From: Branchipolynoe longqiensis | Taxonomy: Eukaryota > Annelida > Polychaeta > Phyllodocida > Polynoidae | Direction: 5' to 3' | Assembly: GCA_030323885.1 (NCBI GenBank) | Contig: CM059199.1 | Span: 35,100,590 to 35,164,589, forward strand | DNA: 64,000 nt | Part shown: positions 9,244 through 19,089 of the stretch, one piece after another | How positions within the stretch are numbered: position 1 is the stretch's first letter | Layout: the number at the start of each line of letters is the position of its first letter | Notes under the pieces: model-generated | Told to the model about the DNA's origin: nothing | What the model saw: only the letters and a program-made list of their open reading frames with translations | Database searches by the model: none | Program-made: the position numbers and the translations under genes

Positions 9244-9474
9244 CCTAAAAACCGACAAATCCATTTTAGTTGTTCTCTGTGAAATAGAATTTGTCATTGG
9301 GTTTTACAGCTAAAGTCTATCAATTTCATGTTGAGTAGTTCATTATATAGGGGATGTGCTGGTGTCTGTGAAAAAAATGGATTTGATTATCGGAATGATG
9401 GCAGCTTCAGCTCAAACCTGGTAGTGATGGTTTCATTTCAGCCTGACTGGCGTATGTCGGTTTTGAACTCTTCA
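9231..9474. mobile_element. GAAG-MITE variant, back to back with the previous copy
   Basis: Begins TGAAGAGTTCAGGCCTAAAA, sharing a palindromic boundary with the element before it, and ends tcggttttgaactcttcatg. The interior differs from the other GAAG copies. This is a separate subfamily with the same termini. Confidence 0.6.
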
Positions 9475-9640
9475 TGGGTAGAACATGTCTGACCCGTGAA
9501 GCATAAACCCAACAAGTGGTGATGTATGCAGGGAGGCAGATGTGGCGGTGGCGCCCCCTGGCTACTGCATCTGTGGCAAGGTGTCAACTTAGATGGCAGT
9601 TCCAGTTATATACATTTTAATATGCCAATATTTATTATTA

Positions 9641-9860
9641 CCACGGATAGGCTGGCCAAATAAGTTGAGCACCCACCTCTCGCTTGGTAGATCATGGGTT
9701 CAAGCCCTGTGTAAACATATATGGTCTTTCGGTCATAATAGCCGAGCTTGGAATCATATCAATATCTCGGGCCACAGAGTTGGGGACCATTGTTATGTAA
9801 TAGTGATGCAATGTGTGCCCACTCACTGTGTGACATATAAATAACTATGTGTCAATGTTA
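9641..9860 (+). mobile_element. S1-like SINE head, diverged
   Basis: The sequence ggccaaataagttgagcacc, then tgggttcaagccctg, resembles the second S1 head subtype (compare 51325). The body is diverged and the tail absent. Confidence 0.45.
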
Positions 9861-10554
9861 TGACGCATGGTGACCGGGATTGCGGTATGATGTCTGGATA
9901 TTAAGATAAGGTTACTACTTACAGAAATATTCCCTCCATGCACCAGGAAGAGTGCAAAAGGAGAGGGGCATAGATTATTGTTTACTGTAACTGTATGGCG
10001 ACTACTTGTTACTACAGGACCGCTGGGTAAGCACACCCAGCCATTCTGCATACATTAGGGACACCACCTGCCCTGGGGTTGAGTGACAGGTGCCCCCTCT
10101 TGGGCACCACCCCTCCCAAGCTTCAGAGCTATCTGATTGGCTAGCTGTGTGAGCCCACTTACCCTTGTACTCCTTGCACTTGCTGGACAGACTACACACT
10201 CACTCTAGAGATACTAAAGGAAGCAGTTCACCACTGAGCTGTGTGTAACAGCCATAGGGCTTAGATTCAATGGGCTGTAGGCACTGATTTTGACTGAACA
10301 AGCAGAAGCTATATGGGTCTGTGTAGCAGATTGTCAGCGAGTCAGGGTGACAGGTCACAAGTCGGTGAACAATAGTTGTAGCAATAAAGCTCAACCTTAT
10401 TACTGTCAATCTTGCGTGACTTGTCTCCCTTTCGTTCTTATGAGTTGTGTTTTGGTATTGAGTGGGGGGGGGGGGGGAGTGGGGGGGAGACTGGCAGACA
10501 GTTGCCAGGATCCTCCTGATAGCAGTGAGTATAAGAGGAGCAACTGCGATGGCC
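9861..10554. other. No recognisable gene or repeat
   Basis: Nothing recognisable apart from a G-run with a few interruptions at about 10463-10487. The open frames crossing it on both strands show no domain. Confidence 0.4.
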
Positions 10555-10745
10555 AGGAGTAGATTTTTCACCTGGTCAATTCAAACCAATGACTTACAAA
10601 TGTTTACTTGTTGCCACCTAGCCTGGCATTCCACATTACTAGGATAGGGCAAGGAGGAGTGGAATGAGGAAGACCAATTTTCTGTGATTGAAATATCCGC
10701 TGCTTAATCAACTAATGTACCAACAACAAAACAAAAACAAAGAAA
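10555..10745 (+). mobile_element. S1b SINE (S1 front, different tail)
   Basis: The front matches S1 up to taggatagggcaagga. It then switches to gtggaatgaggaagacc, gattgaaatatcc and a (caaaaa)-type tail. The same tail occurs at 19090-19335 and 27966-28135. The tRNA-like head is mostly missing. Confidence 0.65.
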
Positions 10746-11004
10746 ACTAATTCCAGAAGTTATCGGGCCCAAACGCCATATCATGCAATAACTGCATCAT
10801 AGCTATGCAAGCCTTACCTAATGTAGTCGTCGCTGAACACCTCCCTTAAAGGGCAATTAGCATCTCGTATGATGCTTAACAACCACAACATAATATTATC
10901 ATGACCTAGTTTTAACCTGATCAGTTAATTAATCAATTAAATTTATCAATATAGCTGACCTTCCCCACAGGAAGAAACTGTTAGCAAGAGGGCATGAGTA
11001 CAGT

Positions 11005-11205
11005 GGTATCTCGATTACTGGTTAGCTCAGTTTCAGGATGATGCGACAGAATGGGATATCGGGTCATGGTGCTGGCAGCCTGATTTCCCAGTGGGGCAGC
11101 ACTATAAAGTCACCATATGTGTGCACTGTCACAAGTTGGTACCTGTCCTGATATGACTTTAAATGTTGCCAGGACGTAAGACTCCAACAATCAACCAACC
11201 ACCTC
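11005..11205 (+). mobile_element. S1 SINE, 3' two thirds
   Basis: Body from ctggttagctcag through gtcatggtgctggcagcc to the aaccaacc tail. The head is missing. Confidence 0.8.
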
Positions 11206-11289
11206 TGCCAGGTGTGAATTACTTTTGAATGTACACACTGTTTTTGCTCCATTTGATTGTTCCTTTAATTGCAGGACACCTAATATGTC

Positions 11290-11455
11290 AGAACAGCAAT
11301 AATTGTGCATGTTTTCACTTCAAATGTTTCCAATGTTAGACATTTATGATCATAGTTACTTCAAATGTAGATGATATTTACTAGGAAAGGTAGATAATAA
11401 TGATAGCCCTAATATTGTTTATCTAAAAGCAAAATGGCAGAAACTCAAAACCTAA
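11290..11455 (+). mobile_element. TTAA-MITE, fragment
   Basis: Contains ttttcacttcaaatg, catagttacttcaaatg and atggcagaaactcaaaacc, the second half of the family. Confidence 0.55.
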
Positions 11456-11501
11456 AGCTAGGGACAGACAGGACGTGTGCGTCATGTGGGTGGAAAGTAC
11501 A

Positions 11502-11855
11502 GTTTGTTTGTTGTTGTTTTACATACTAGTAACATATAAGGTCATATCAGGATGGGTACCGACTTGTCACAGTGCACACTCATGGCAACTTTTATAGTGC
11601 TGCCTCATTGGGACACTAGGCCACCAGCACCATGACCTGATATCCCACTCAGTCACATTATCCTGACACTGAGCCAACCAGTCCTTGCCCTATCCTAATA
11701 ATGCTGACCGCCAGGCAAGGAAGTGACAAGTATACATTTTTAAGTCATTGGTTTGACTCGACCAGGATTCGAACCCACAAACTCATGGGTTCGGATCTCC
11801 CGATCTCCCAAAACAGGAGATGGACGCTCTACTCAATCGGTAGGTAGGGTGGAAA
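11502..11855 (-). mobile_element. S1 SINE, near complete
   Basis: Complemented tail tttgtttgttgttgtttta, full body, and a tRNA-like head of the second subtype (ccaggattcgaacccac is its B-box region). Confidence 0.8.
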
Positions 11856-11932
11856 GTACAAGCGGGTGGCGTGCTCACGCTGAAATAGTGAACACACTGA
11901 ATGCATCTGGCAAGCGTCTGATTTGCATGTCC

Positions 11933-12107
11933 GGTCACATACACGTTAGTGAACGTAGTTGAACGTAGTGGAGGCTAATCTAGTTGAACATAGTTGAACA
12001 CAGTTGAACATACCGGCATCCGTACTTCTCCGTGATGAGAACGTGATAACAAAGTGTGTGGGCTGTGAGTTCCGATCTAAGCTTTGAACATGTTCAAAAG
12101 AGCACTA
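11933..12107 (+). mobile_element. Half of a GGTCACATA inverted-repeat element
   Basis: Starts ggtcacatacacgttagtg followed by repeats of agttgaacgtagt and agttgaacata, closely matching the left end of the element at 15306-15601. No right end is found before the GC-rich retroelement begins. Confidence 0.5.
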
Positions 12108-12447
12108 CGTTTGATGCGCGAAAAGGAAGAAGGCAAGGCGGAGGTGGAAGTAAGGCGTTTATTTACGCCTCAAACAACAGAGCATACAGAGGGAGAGGCT
12201 CAGGAGGAGCAGGTAAAGAACTCATAAGGAGCAATGTAAGGTAAATCAATCAATGGAGAAAGGTAGAAAGGGCTCATGAGGAGCAGTGTAATGAGGAGCA
12301 ATGTAAGGAACTCATAAGGAGCAATGTAAGGTAAATCAATAAATGGAGATAAGGTAGAAAGGGCTCATGAGGAGCAGAGTACAGGTGAATGAAGGTTATA
12401 GTTGAGTGTCAGTAGATGAGGGAGGGGGTGCCGAGGAGCCCTCCACC
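12108..12447 (-). repeat. B2 repeat of the GC-rich element
   Basis: Outermost 3' repeat. It ends with inverted terminus GATGCGCG, AGGAAGA, and includes the AATAAA signal (about 12153, complemented). It also contains degenerate internal repeats of ctcataaggagcaatgtaag and gctcatgaggagcag. Confidence 0.75.
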
Positions 12448-12493
12448 CTGCTGGAAGAAAGAGTATAGGAAGAAGATGGGTGGGTGGGTGGAG
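12448..12493 (-). other. 46-bp spacer between A2 and B2
   Basis: Absent from A1 and B1. On the minus strand it is pyrimidine-rich and ends ctttcttccagcag directly before B2. It may be a remnant of an internal region, or a splice-acceptor-like sequence. Confidence 0.5.
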
Positions 12494-12795
12494 AAAAAGG
12501 GTAGAGAGCTGGAAGGCGGCAGGAGGGCGAGTGCCTGAGGGAGGCCGGCGGGCGACCTTATAAGGGGAAGGGACGGGCGGCAGCGGGTGAGGTGTGAATG
12601 CTGCTGGCCCGGGGGAGGGCGAGAGGTGGCGAGCAGCGGGCGTCGGGTGAGGCGCGAGTGCTGCGCGGCATGGGGGCGGGGGGAGGAGGCGGCGGGCGGG
12701 CGTCGGCCGAGGTGGGAAAGCAGCGCGACAGCGCGGGGCGGGGGGAGGGTCTCTTCCTCTCCTCGCATCAAACTTAATGCTACGCATTACGACCG
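12494..12795 (-). repeat. A2 repeat of the GC-rich element
   Basis: Copy of the promoter-bearing 5' repeat, with the TATA-like motif near 12558-12564 and the palindromic start ggtcgtaatgcgtagcatta. Confidence 0.75.
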
Positions 12796-13127
12796 ATGCG
12801 CGGAAAGGAAGAAGGCAAGGCGGAGGTGGAAGTAAGGCGTTTATTTACGCCTCAAACAACAGAGCATACAGAGGGAGAGGCTCAGGAGGAGCAGGTAAAG
12901 AACTCATAAGGAGCAATGTAAGGTAAATCAATCAATGGAGAAAGGTAGAAAGGGCTCATGAGGAGCAGTGTAATGAGGAGCAATGTAAGGAACTCATAAG
13001 GAGCAATGTAAGGTAAATCAATAAATGGAGATAAGGTAGAAATGGCTCATGAGGAGCAGAGTACAGGTGAATGAAGGTTATAGATGAGTGTCAGTAGATG
13101 AGGGAGGGGGTGCCGAGGAGCCCTCCA
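12796..13127 (-). repeat. B1 repeat of the GC-rich element
   Basis: Near-identical to B2 with only a few base differences. Carries the poly(A) signal near 12840 (complemented). Confidence 0.75.
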
Positions 13128-13633
13128 CCAAAAAAGGCGGAGAGGGCTCGCGGCACGCCCGAGGGGGGTTGACAGGGCGGAGCATGTGGGGGGGGCCGGT
13201 ATAGAGGCGGACCGCGTCAGGGGTCAGGTTCCCTCGGGGGGCGGCGAGTGTCCGGGGCCTGCGTCGACATGGAGCGGGCGGCCAAAAGGGAGGAGGCCCG
13301 CTCCTTGGCGGGATCCGGTGAGGAGGTCCGACGAGGGTCGAGCAGGGGGGCAGCGAAGTCCTCAGGGCTGGGTGGGGTGGTGGTCGGGGTCTGGGCGGGT
13401 GGGTTGTTGAAGGCGGTGTCGTGAGGGTCGGCGGCAGAGGGTTCCTCGTGAGGCTGGGCTGGGATGTGGTCCGAGGCGTGAGGCCTGAGGTGATGATCCC
13501 CGGCTGGGACTGGGCGGCGCTGCGATCGGTAGTCGCTGGGAGGTTGTCGGTGGAGGTCGCGGGGGGGGTTGGCAGTGGTGAGGGTGAGGCGCCGGGAAGG
13601 GCCCCCCGGGCCGGCTGGGGGGAGGCCGGCGGA

Positions 13634-14823
13634 TCAAAAATCCACCGAGGCGGGGGGGGTCTGGCGCTCACGGGCTTGTTTGGTCATGCATCCGGCCTCG
13701 CAGTGCATAGTCAGAATGCGCCTCACGTTTGCGTAGTAGGCGCATATGTGACGGCGCCTGTCCCCCACCTCGCCGTGGGCCTCTCCGACAGGGGCCCGAT
13801 CGCACGAGGCGGGGTCGTGGTTCCAGGCCGGGCAGGGGGCCCCGTGGGTGTGCCTATCGTAGGCGGTGCGGGCGTCGACGTGGGCTCGGGGCAGGTGTGT
13901 GCCTCGGGGAGGGTCGTCACCTCGGGGGACCGCTGCTGCTGGGGCGGCCTGAGGGGCGGGGAGGGTGAGGGTCTGGACCCTCAGGAGGTCGAGGGCGACC
14001 GGGTCGTGCCACCCCTGGGGGAGCCTCCCGTCCGCTATCCATGTGAACACCATCTCGGAGTAGCGGCGGACGGTGGGCCAGGGGTAGAGGAGGACGTCCC
14101 TGAGCACGGTGAGGTGATGGTGGTGTAGGCCCTGGAAGGAGTGGGCCGGGAAGTCGGGGTGGTCGATCAGGGTGAGAAGGGCGAGGCTATATTCGTCCTT
14201 GGTTGCCTCCCCCCTCTTCACCGACTTCCTCTCAGGCCCCCTCTCTACCAGGTCCGATGGGAAGATATACTCGACCGGGATCCCTCGCCGCCTGACCGAG
14301 TGCCGCGCCTCGGCGGAGGCAAGTATTTACGGACGGCGTCGGCCGCGGACGCCGGGGTGTGGTGCGTGGGCTCCTCGTGGTAAGCCGGCGACGGGGGAGC
14401 TGGGGCCTGGGTCCCGAGGTGATGGTAGCGCTCATACTGGGGGTGGGCGGCCCCCGGCAGGGGCGCCAGAGGCGGCGGCGGGGGCCGGGCCCCGGCCGGA
14501 GCGCGCGCCCGAGGTGGACGGGCGGTGGCGGCAGTGTCGGCGGCCTGGCGTCTGGGCGCAGGGGAGGTCGCCTCGGAGACGGGCGGAGCCCCTCCGGCCT
14601 CCAGGCCGTCGATCCGAGCGTGGAGATCGGCGGTAGTCTGACGATGCTCGAGTCGGAGACGCTGGAGCGCCTCAAGTATGGCCGCGGTCTCGGCGCCCGA
14701 GGTGGGGTCCGAGGGCGACGCCGGGGCGGAGGCCCGGGACTCGTCCCGCCGCGGGGTTGAAGCCGGGGTGCCGCGGGCGGCCGCCCGGGAGCCCTTACGT
14801 CCGTTGCCTTTTCCTCGAGGCAT
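13634..14823 (-). pseudogene. Gag-like gene of copy II, frameshifted
   Basis: Homologous to the intact ORF at 5908-7071. The start codon is at 14823 (MPRGKGNGRKGS). The first part keeps the basic tail, the AAILEALQRLRLEH helix and the HPQYERYHHLG block. A small indel near 14330, after ASAADAVRK, changes frame. The second part continues with KRGEATKDEYSLALLTL, WPTVRRYSEMVFTWIADG and the Cys/His cluster (CPAW, HICAYYANV, MHCEAGC), ending at 13634. The CTYC of copy I is CAYY here, so one putative metal ligand is lost. The copy is recent but not functional as it stands. Confidence 0.75.
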
Positions 14824-14859
14824 GGTGTAGCAGCGGTCCGAGGTAGAGGTAGGCCCAAA

Positions 14860-15156
14860 AAAGGGTAGAGAGCTGGAAGGCGGCAGGAGGGCGAGTGCCT
14901 GAGGGAGGCCGGCGGGCGACCTTATATGGGGAAGGGACGGGCGGCAGCGGGGGAGGTGTGAATGCTGCCGGCCCGGGGGAGGGCGAGAGGTGGCGAGCAG
15001 CGGGCGTCGGGTGAGGCGCGAGTGCTGCGCGGCAGGGGGGCGGGGGGAGGAGGCGGCGGGCGGGCGGCGGCCGAGGTGGGAAAGCAGCGCGACAGCGCGG
15101 GGCGGGGGAGGGTCTCTTCCTCTCCTCGCATCAAACGTAATGCTACGCATTACGAC
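14860..15156 (-). repeat. A1 repeat of the GC-rich element
   Basis: 5' end of copy II: ggtcgtaatgcgtagcatta, then cgtttgatgcgaggagagg, GC-rich sequence and a TATA-like motif at about 14922-14928. The near-perfect palindrome CGTAATGCGTAGCATTACG forms its outer edge. Confidence 0.75.
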
Positions 15157-15187
15157 CAAGGCAGATGTAGTCTCTGCGATGATAATG

Positions 15188-15275
15188 TACTCTAGCATAC
15201 TCTAGCATATTCTAGTGTACTCTAGCATACTTCTTACTGTAGTCTAGCATACTCTAGCATACCCTAGCATACTTT
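15188..15275. repeat. Short tandem repeat, tactctagca type
   Basis: About eight degenerate 10-12-bp units (actctagcatac, gtagtctagcatac). Confidence 0.7.
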
Positions 15276-15305
15276 GACCAGCACAAAACTTGGCCGTTCT
15301 GCCGT

Positions 15306-15601
15306 GGTCACATAGCCATTAGTGGACGAAGTTGAACGTAGTTGAACGTAGTGGAGGGTAATGTAGTTCAATGTAGTTCAACATAGCTCAACGTAGTTGG
15401 ATGTACTGGGATCCCTACCATAACATACCGGGATTCCTACCGTAACATATTTATCCGTACCGTAACATATTTATCTGTATTATTAGGTGGGTGACCTGCC
15501 ATACCTTAACGTAGTTTAACATAGTGATAGCACGTTTCACCCACGTTAATCTATCCTACGTACAACTACGTTCAATTACGTTCACTAGCGTGTATGTGAC
15601 C
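15306..15601. mobile_element. GGTCACATA inverted-repeat element
   Basis: The left end ggtcacatagccattagtgg then agttgaacgtagttgaacg is inverted at the right end (tacgttcactagcgtgtatg, tgacc). The interior repeats the words gaacgtagt and taacatacc. Length is 296 bp. TTCT flanks both sides if gcc(g/c)t is counted as terminus, but the TSD is uncertain. Confidence 0.65.
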
Positions 15602-15605
15602 AGGG

Positions 15606-15705
15606 CTTCTCTGTCTCTCTGTCTCTGTCTCTGTCCCTCTACCTCTACCTCTGCCTATGCCTATACCTATGCCAATACCTATACCTATACCTACCTAGGC
15701 AAGCG
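15606..15705 (+). repeat. Pyrimidine/ACCTAT microsatellite
   Basis: ctctgtctctgtctctg grading into acctctacctctgcctatg and acctatacctat. Confidence 0.8.
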
Positions 15706-15890
15706 GCATCACAGGTCACGCATCAAAAATCGATCCAGGAGCGATTCGATCCGCCCTCTCGACGTCCGGACGATAACCGTCCGCGCTAGTGTGCTTTGCC
15801 TCTGCTTATTACATATACTTAGATTTGTCCTGCCCGCATGTAACTGTACGTCTGCATGACGCCCGTGTGACATCACACGGTCTGATAACC

Positions 15891-16195
15891 AGAGGGCATA
15901 ATAAGAAGATCGTCAAACCCAGGACTCACAAGCGAGTTTGTCAAACCTTCCTCACTGAAAGAGCTGGGAACACTTGGAACAGACTACCAGCTGATGTAGT
16001 GAATGCTCCGAGCTTAAACTCTTTCAAAGGACACCTCTATAAGCACTGGGTAAATTACCGCTACAGTCAGCGCTCGCTGCACGAAAACTATAATTTCACT
16101 AGGTCCCACTTAGACAGGCCAAACCAGCTAACAGGCATTGATGCCTAATTTCTTAAGCAGAAGAGGATAAGTGTAAGTGTAAGTGTGACACCCGC
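15891..16195 (+). pseudogene. LINE 3' end, extreme RT C-terminus
   Basis: Translation contains RTHKRVCQTFLTERAGNTWN followed by RLPADVVNAPSLNSFKGHL and YKHW. This terminal peptide type (F..ER..N.WN.LP..VV.APS.NSFK..LD..W) is characteristic of CR1/L2-like animal LINEs. It ends at the stop near 16148 and is followed by a gtaagt microsatellite tail. Everything upstream is lost. Confidence 0.75.
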
Positions 16196-16216
16196 ATGCA
16201 GTGTGTTCCTAGCTTA

Positions 16217-16959
16217 ATAGCCCTGTCACACTATGACGCATCTCGCAAGCATGCGCTGACGTAGGTGATTTTGCGGCAATACGCCGGTGTAGGTCGATAT
16301 GCATTACTCGAACGTTACGTGTTTGTTATGCATACATTGGTATATGTCGATGTATGTCGATGTTTGTTGTTATACAGCGTCGCTCATCAAGGGGTCGTGA
16401 AAGTTTTGTGCATGCACAATACTTTTGATGTTCGACAACGTGTGGCTTTTACATCGGGCGTACATTATGTACACATTAGACATATGTCGATGTATGTTAG
16501 ACTTATGTTAGACATACATTGTTCTCTATGTAGCACTACATTGACCTACGTCAGCTGGATGGAGAGCCAGCAGAACCATACAGTCTGCGTATTGACAAAA
16601 TATTTACAAAATATGGATAACGTATGTCTAATATATGTCTAACGTATGTTTTGCATTTCTCCACTGTGTCTTGATGTATGTTATGTATAAGGTGTACTTC
16701 TGGTGATCGAATTATGTATATAATGTTCACCGGCATTCTGCGAGTGTACTGTGAGCGTACTGTGAGCGTTTTTCAATGGGAGGCACATTAGCCATACATT
16801 GGCCATACGTTGGCCATATGCTCTGCTATATTGTGTATACGTTATGTATACGTCCAACTTTGCCCCCTGCACTAAAAAGTTCGACACATCTCGACATTTG
16901 AAAGTGATTTTAGCAGTTGGTGATGCGCTTGCGCAATGCGTCATAATGTGACAGAGCCA
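16217..16959. mobile_element. TTA-flanked word-type MITE
   Basis: Inverted ends tagccctgtcacactatgac and tggctctgtcacattatgac (right end complemented) continue for nearly 40 bp. TTA flanks both sides (16214-16216, 16960-16962). The 743-bp interior is built from repeated words (gtcgatgtatg, gtctaacgtatg, cattggccatac). It contains no transposase. Confidence 0.7.
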
Positions 16960-17029
16960 TTACACCGCTGACTTTCCCTCCTCTCACCGAGCCCTCCTCT
17001 CCTTAGATAATATCTTTGCCTTGTTGGTT

Positions 17030-17042
17030 GGACGGGGGCGGG

Positions 17043-17073
<31 letters not shown>
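17030..17073 (+). repeat. Poly-G run
   Basis: gacgggggcgggc then more than 25 consecutive G. It could form a quadruplex, and its length is likely to vary or be mis-assembled. Confidence 0.8.
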
Positions 17074-17075
<2 letters not shown>

Positions 17076-17324
17076 CTGGCTAACCCATAGACTACACCCT
17101 GAAGATAGATTTCCCTTGCGACAAGTCCATGTAGGTGACATCATTATAAGGGCAATGCAATGAGTTGACCCAGGACCATCTCCCGGCTTTGTGCATAGAC
17201 AGGTAAGGTGATCGGCAATCATACCTGTGGATCATGCTTGGAGTTAACCGGCTCGACAGTCACCGAACTGCCACCGATTCCAACCGTAGGTTTATATGCG
17301 CTCTCCATGCTGTGTTATAGCAAT

Positions 17325-17515
17325 GTAGAGGTCTACACTGCCCTCTCAGGCAAGGAGCCACATAGACAGATATGCGTGGGTAGAGTGATGACATCAAGGA
17401 GCCTTGGTCATGTAATGATTATCACACTAGCTGGGAATGGTCGAGGTGTGGGTTCGATTCCTTCTCTATGCGCAATATTTCCAATTTTCATCACCCTCCA
17501 CAACAGTAATATAAC
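17325..17515 (+). mobile_element. SINE-2
   Basis: Leader ggtctacactgccctctcag, degenerate tRNA-like domain, B-box gggttcgattccttc, and caatatttccaattttcatc. Confidence 0.7.
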
Positions 17516-18060
17516 AAAGACAGTTTCATCCATGGTTTTCAATTTCTGCCATGTTTAAACAACAATAAAAACTCTTATTTTAGATGGATAACTATATTTG
17601 TATATATATATATGTATATAAGGTAAATATGGTGCAAAAGTGAAGATTCAGACTGCAAACGGAAAATTCAGATGCACAAGTGAAAATCACACCAGGTTTG
17701 TCTGATAGACAAGTGACAATTTTGCTTATTTCTATTCTCGTAATACATAGCCTACATAATGAATATAGTTGTGTGTAACTAATTTTAATAGGGAGGGTCA
17801 AATCCATGTAAGACTTTTGAAAATCTGATTCTTCATCTGATTATGCAGCATTAATGCAACCAACTCCTGCAAGTACTCGGTGTTGTAAAACAATTAAGAA
17901 CATGCGAAACCAACTGATTAACACCGTGGCCCATAGGCCACCTGACAACGGCTCCAACACTGCCAGATTATGTTTCATAATTATTCTCTGCCGGATAATT
18001 ATTACCTGAGCCTATACAATTTCACCAATAATTGCTACAAGTGTGACCCCAGCATTAATT
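17516..18060. other. No recognisable feature
   Basis: AT-rich. Short traces of TTAA-MITE (ggttttcaatttctgcca near 17533) only. Confidence 0.4.
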
Positions 18061-18071
18061 GGTCTCTTTAA

Positions 18072-18780
18072 GTGATTTTTGTTGTGGGAGTAGGGGGTGG
18101 GGGTTGGGGGAGAATGAGAAAGAAAAGAATACTACACTTGCCAAAAAATGACGAAGAAGAAAGGGAAGGAGAAGAAGAAGAGAAAGAAGAAGAGAAAGAA
18201 GAAGAGAAGAAGAAGAGAAAGAAGAGAAAGAAGAAGAGAAAGAAGAAGAAGAGAAAGAAGAAGAAGAGAAAGAAGCAGAGAAAGAAGAAGAAGAAGAGAA
18301 AGGAGAAGAGGAAGAGAGAAGAAAATTGAGAAGAGAAAGAAGAGGAAGAAGAGAAAGAAGCGGAAGAAGAGAAAGACGAAGAAAAGAAAGAAGCTGAAGA
18401 AGAGAAAGAAGAGCGAATAATAAGAGAAAGAAGAGCGAAGAAGAGAAAGAAGAGCGAAGAAAGACGAAGAAGGGGACAATGTAAAAACAAATGGAAAAAG
18501 AAAATGAGGAAGGAACTAATAGACAAACGCCCCGTCCTGATATGCCCTTAGATGTTGCTAGGTCGTACAACAACAAACAAACAAACAATAGACAAAGGAA
18601 TGAGAGAGAAAAGAAAAGATAAAGGGATCTACCAGAAGAAAATGAGTAGGAACAGGAAGGATAAGACTTAGAAAAAGAAATAGTACAAGAAGATGTCGCA
18701 ATGGAAGAAGAAGATGAAGAAGGAGGAGGAGAAGAAGAAGAAGAGGAGGCGGAGGGGGAACAAGAACATATCAAGACAAA
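18072..18780 (+). repeat. GAA/GAGAAA microsatellite tract
   Basis: Purine-only repeats of gaagaagagaaagaa from about 18148 to 18475, degenerate to 18750. A piece of S1 3' end (18530-18595, with tail acaacaaacaaacaaac) is embedded. The open frames on both strands are artefacts of the repeat. Confidence 0.9.
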
Positions 18781-19089
18781 TGCATGGAAAACAAGACCGT
18801 GAGAATGAGGAGACTAATTAGAAGAAATTCCCTGCAAATTTAGGTTTTAATAAAAATATGAAACAATACAAGCAAATATAACATTATATTCTTTAGCTGA
18901 AGTCTCTTGATGTATTGTAACATTCTGTGTTGCTCGTTCGGGATGTGAAGAGCAGAGCTGAATATAGGTAGATTGGGTATCTACCTTGGTAGCATTTTTT
19001 AAGTTTCATAGTCAAATGAGTTTTTGGTGGGTTATTTTATAGCCTCTGTGTTTAGATATATATATTAGGTTAATCGTTATAATATACAC
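18781..19089. other. No recognisable feature
   Basis: AT-rich sequence without repeats or readable domains. Confidence 0.4.

Larger units (their letters stand above)
12108..15156 (-). mobile_element. GC-rich Gag-only retroelement, copy II, split direct repeats A1-gag-B1-A2-B2
   Basis: Read on the minus strand: A1 (15156-14860), gag region, B1 (13127-12796), A2 (12795-12494), a 46-bp spacer, B2 (12447-12108). By eye A1 and A2 are about 97% identical and B1 and B2 about 99%. That is closer than either is to copy I at 5605. B1 abuts A2 with no gap (cgcatc then ggtcgtaatgc). Such interleaved direct repeats are known from Ngaro/PAT-type tyrosine-recombinase retrotransposons. No recombinase, polymerase or RNase H lies inside, so the copy is non-autonomous. 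A tandem pair of elements, one internally deleted, would look similar and is not excluded. Confidence 0.75.

Noticed and set aside
12108..15156. Interpretation as a classical LTR retrotransposon
   Set aside because: There is no repeat that is identical and complete at both ends. The order A-B / A-B interleaves, there is no TG...CA end, primer-binding site or polypurine tract that I can see, and no TSD.
18055..18774. 239-codon serine-rich minus frame and lysine/glutamate-rich plus frames
   Set aside because: Translation of a GAA microsatellite.
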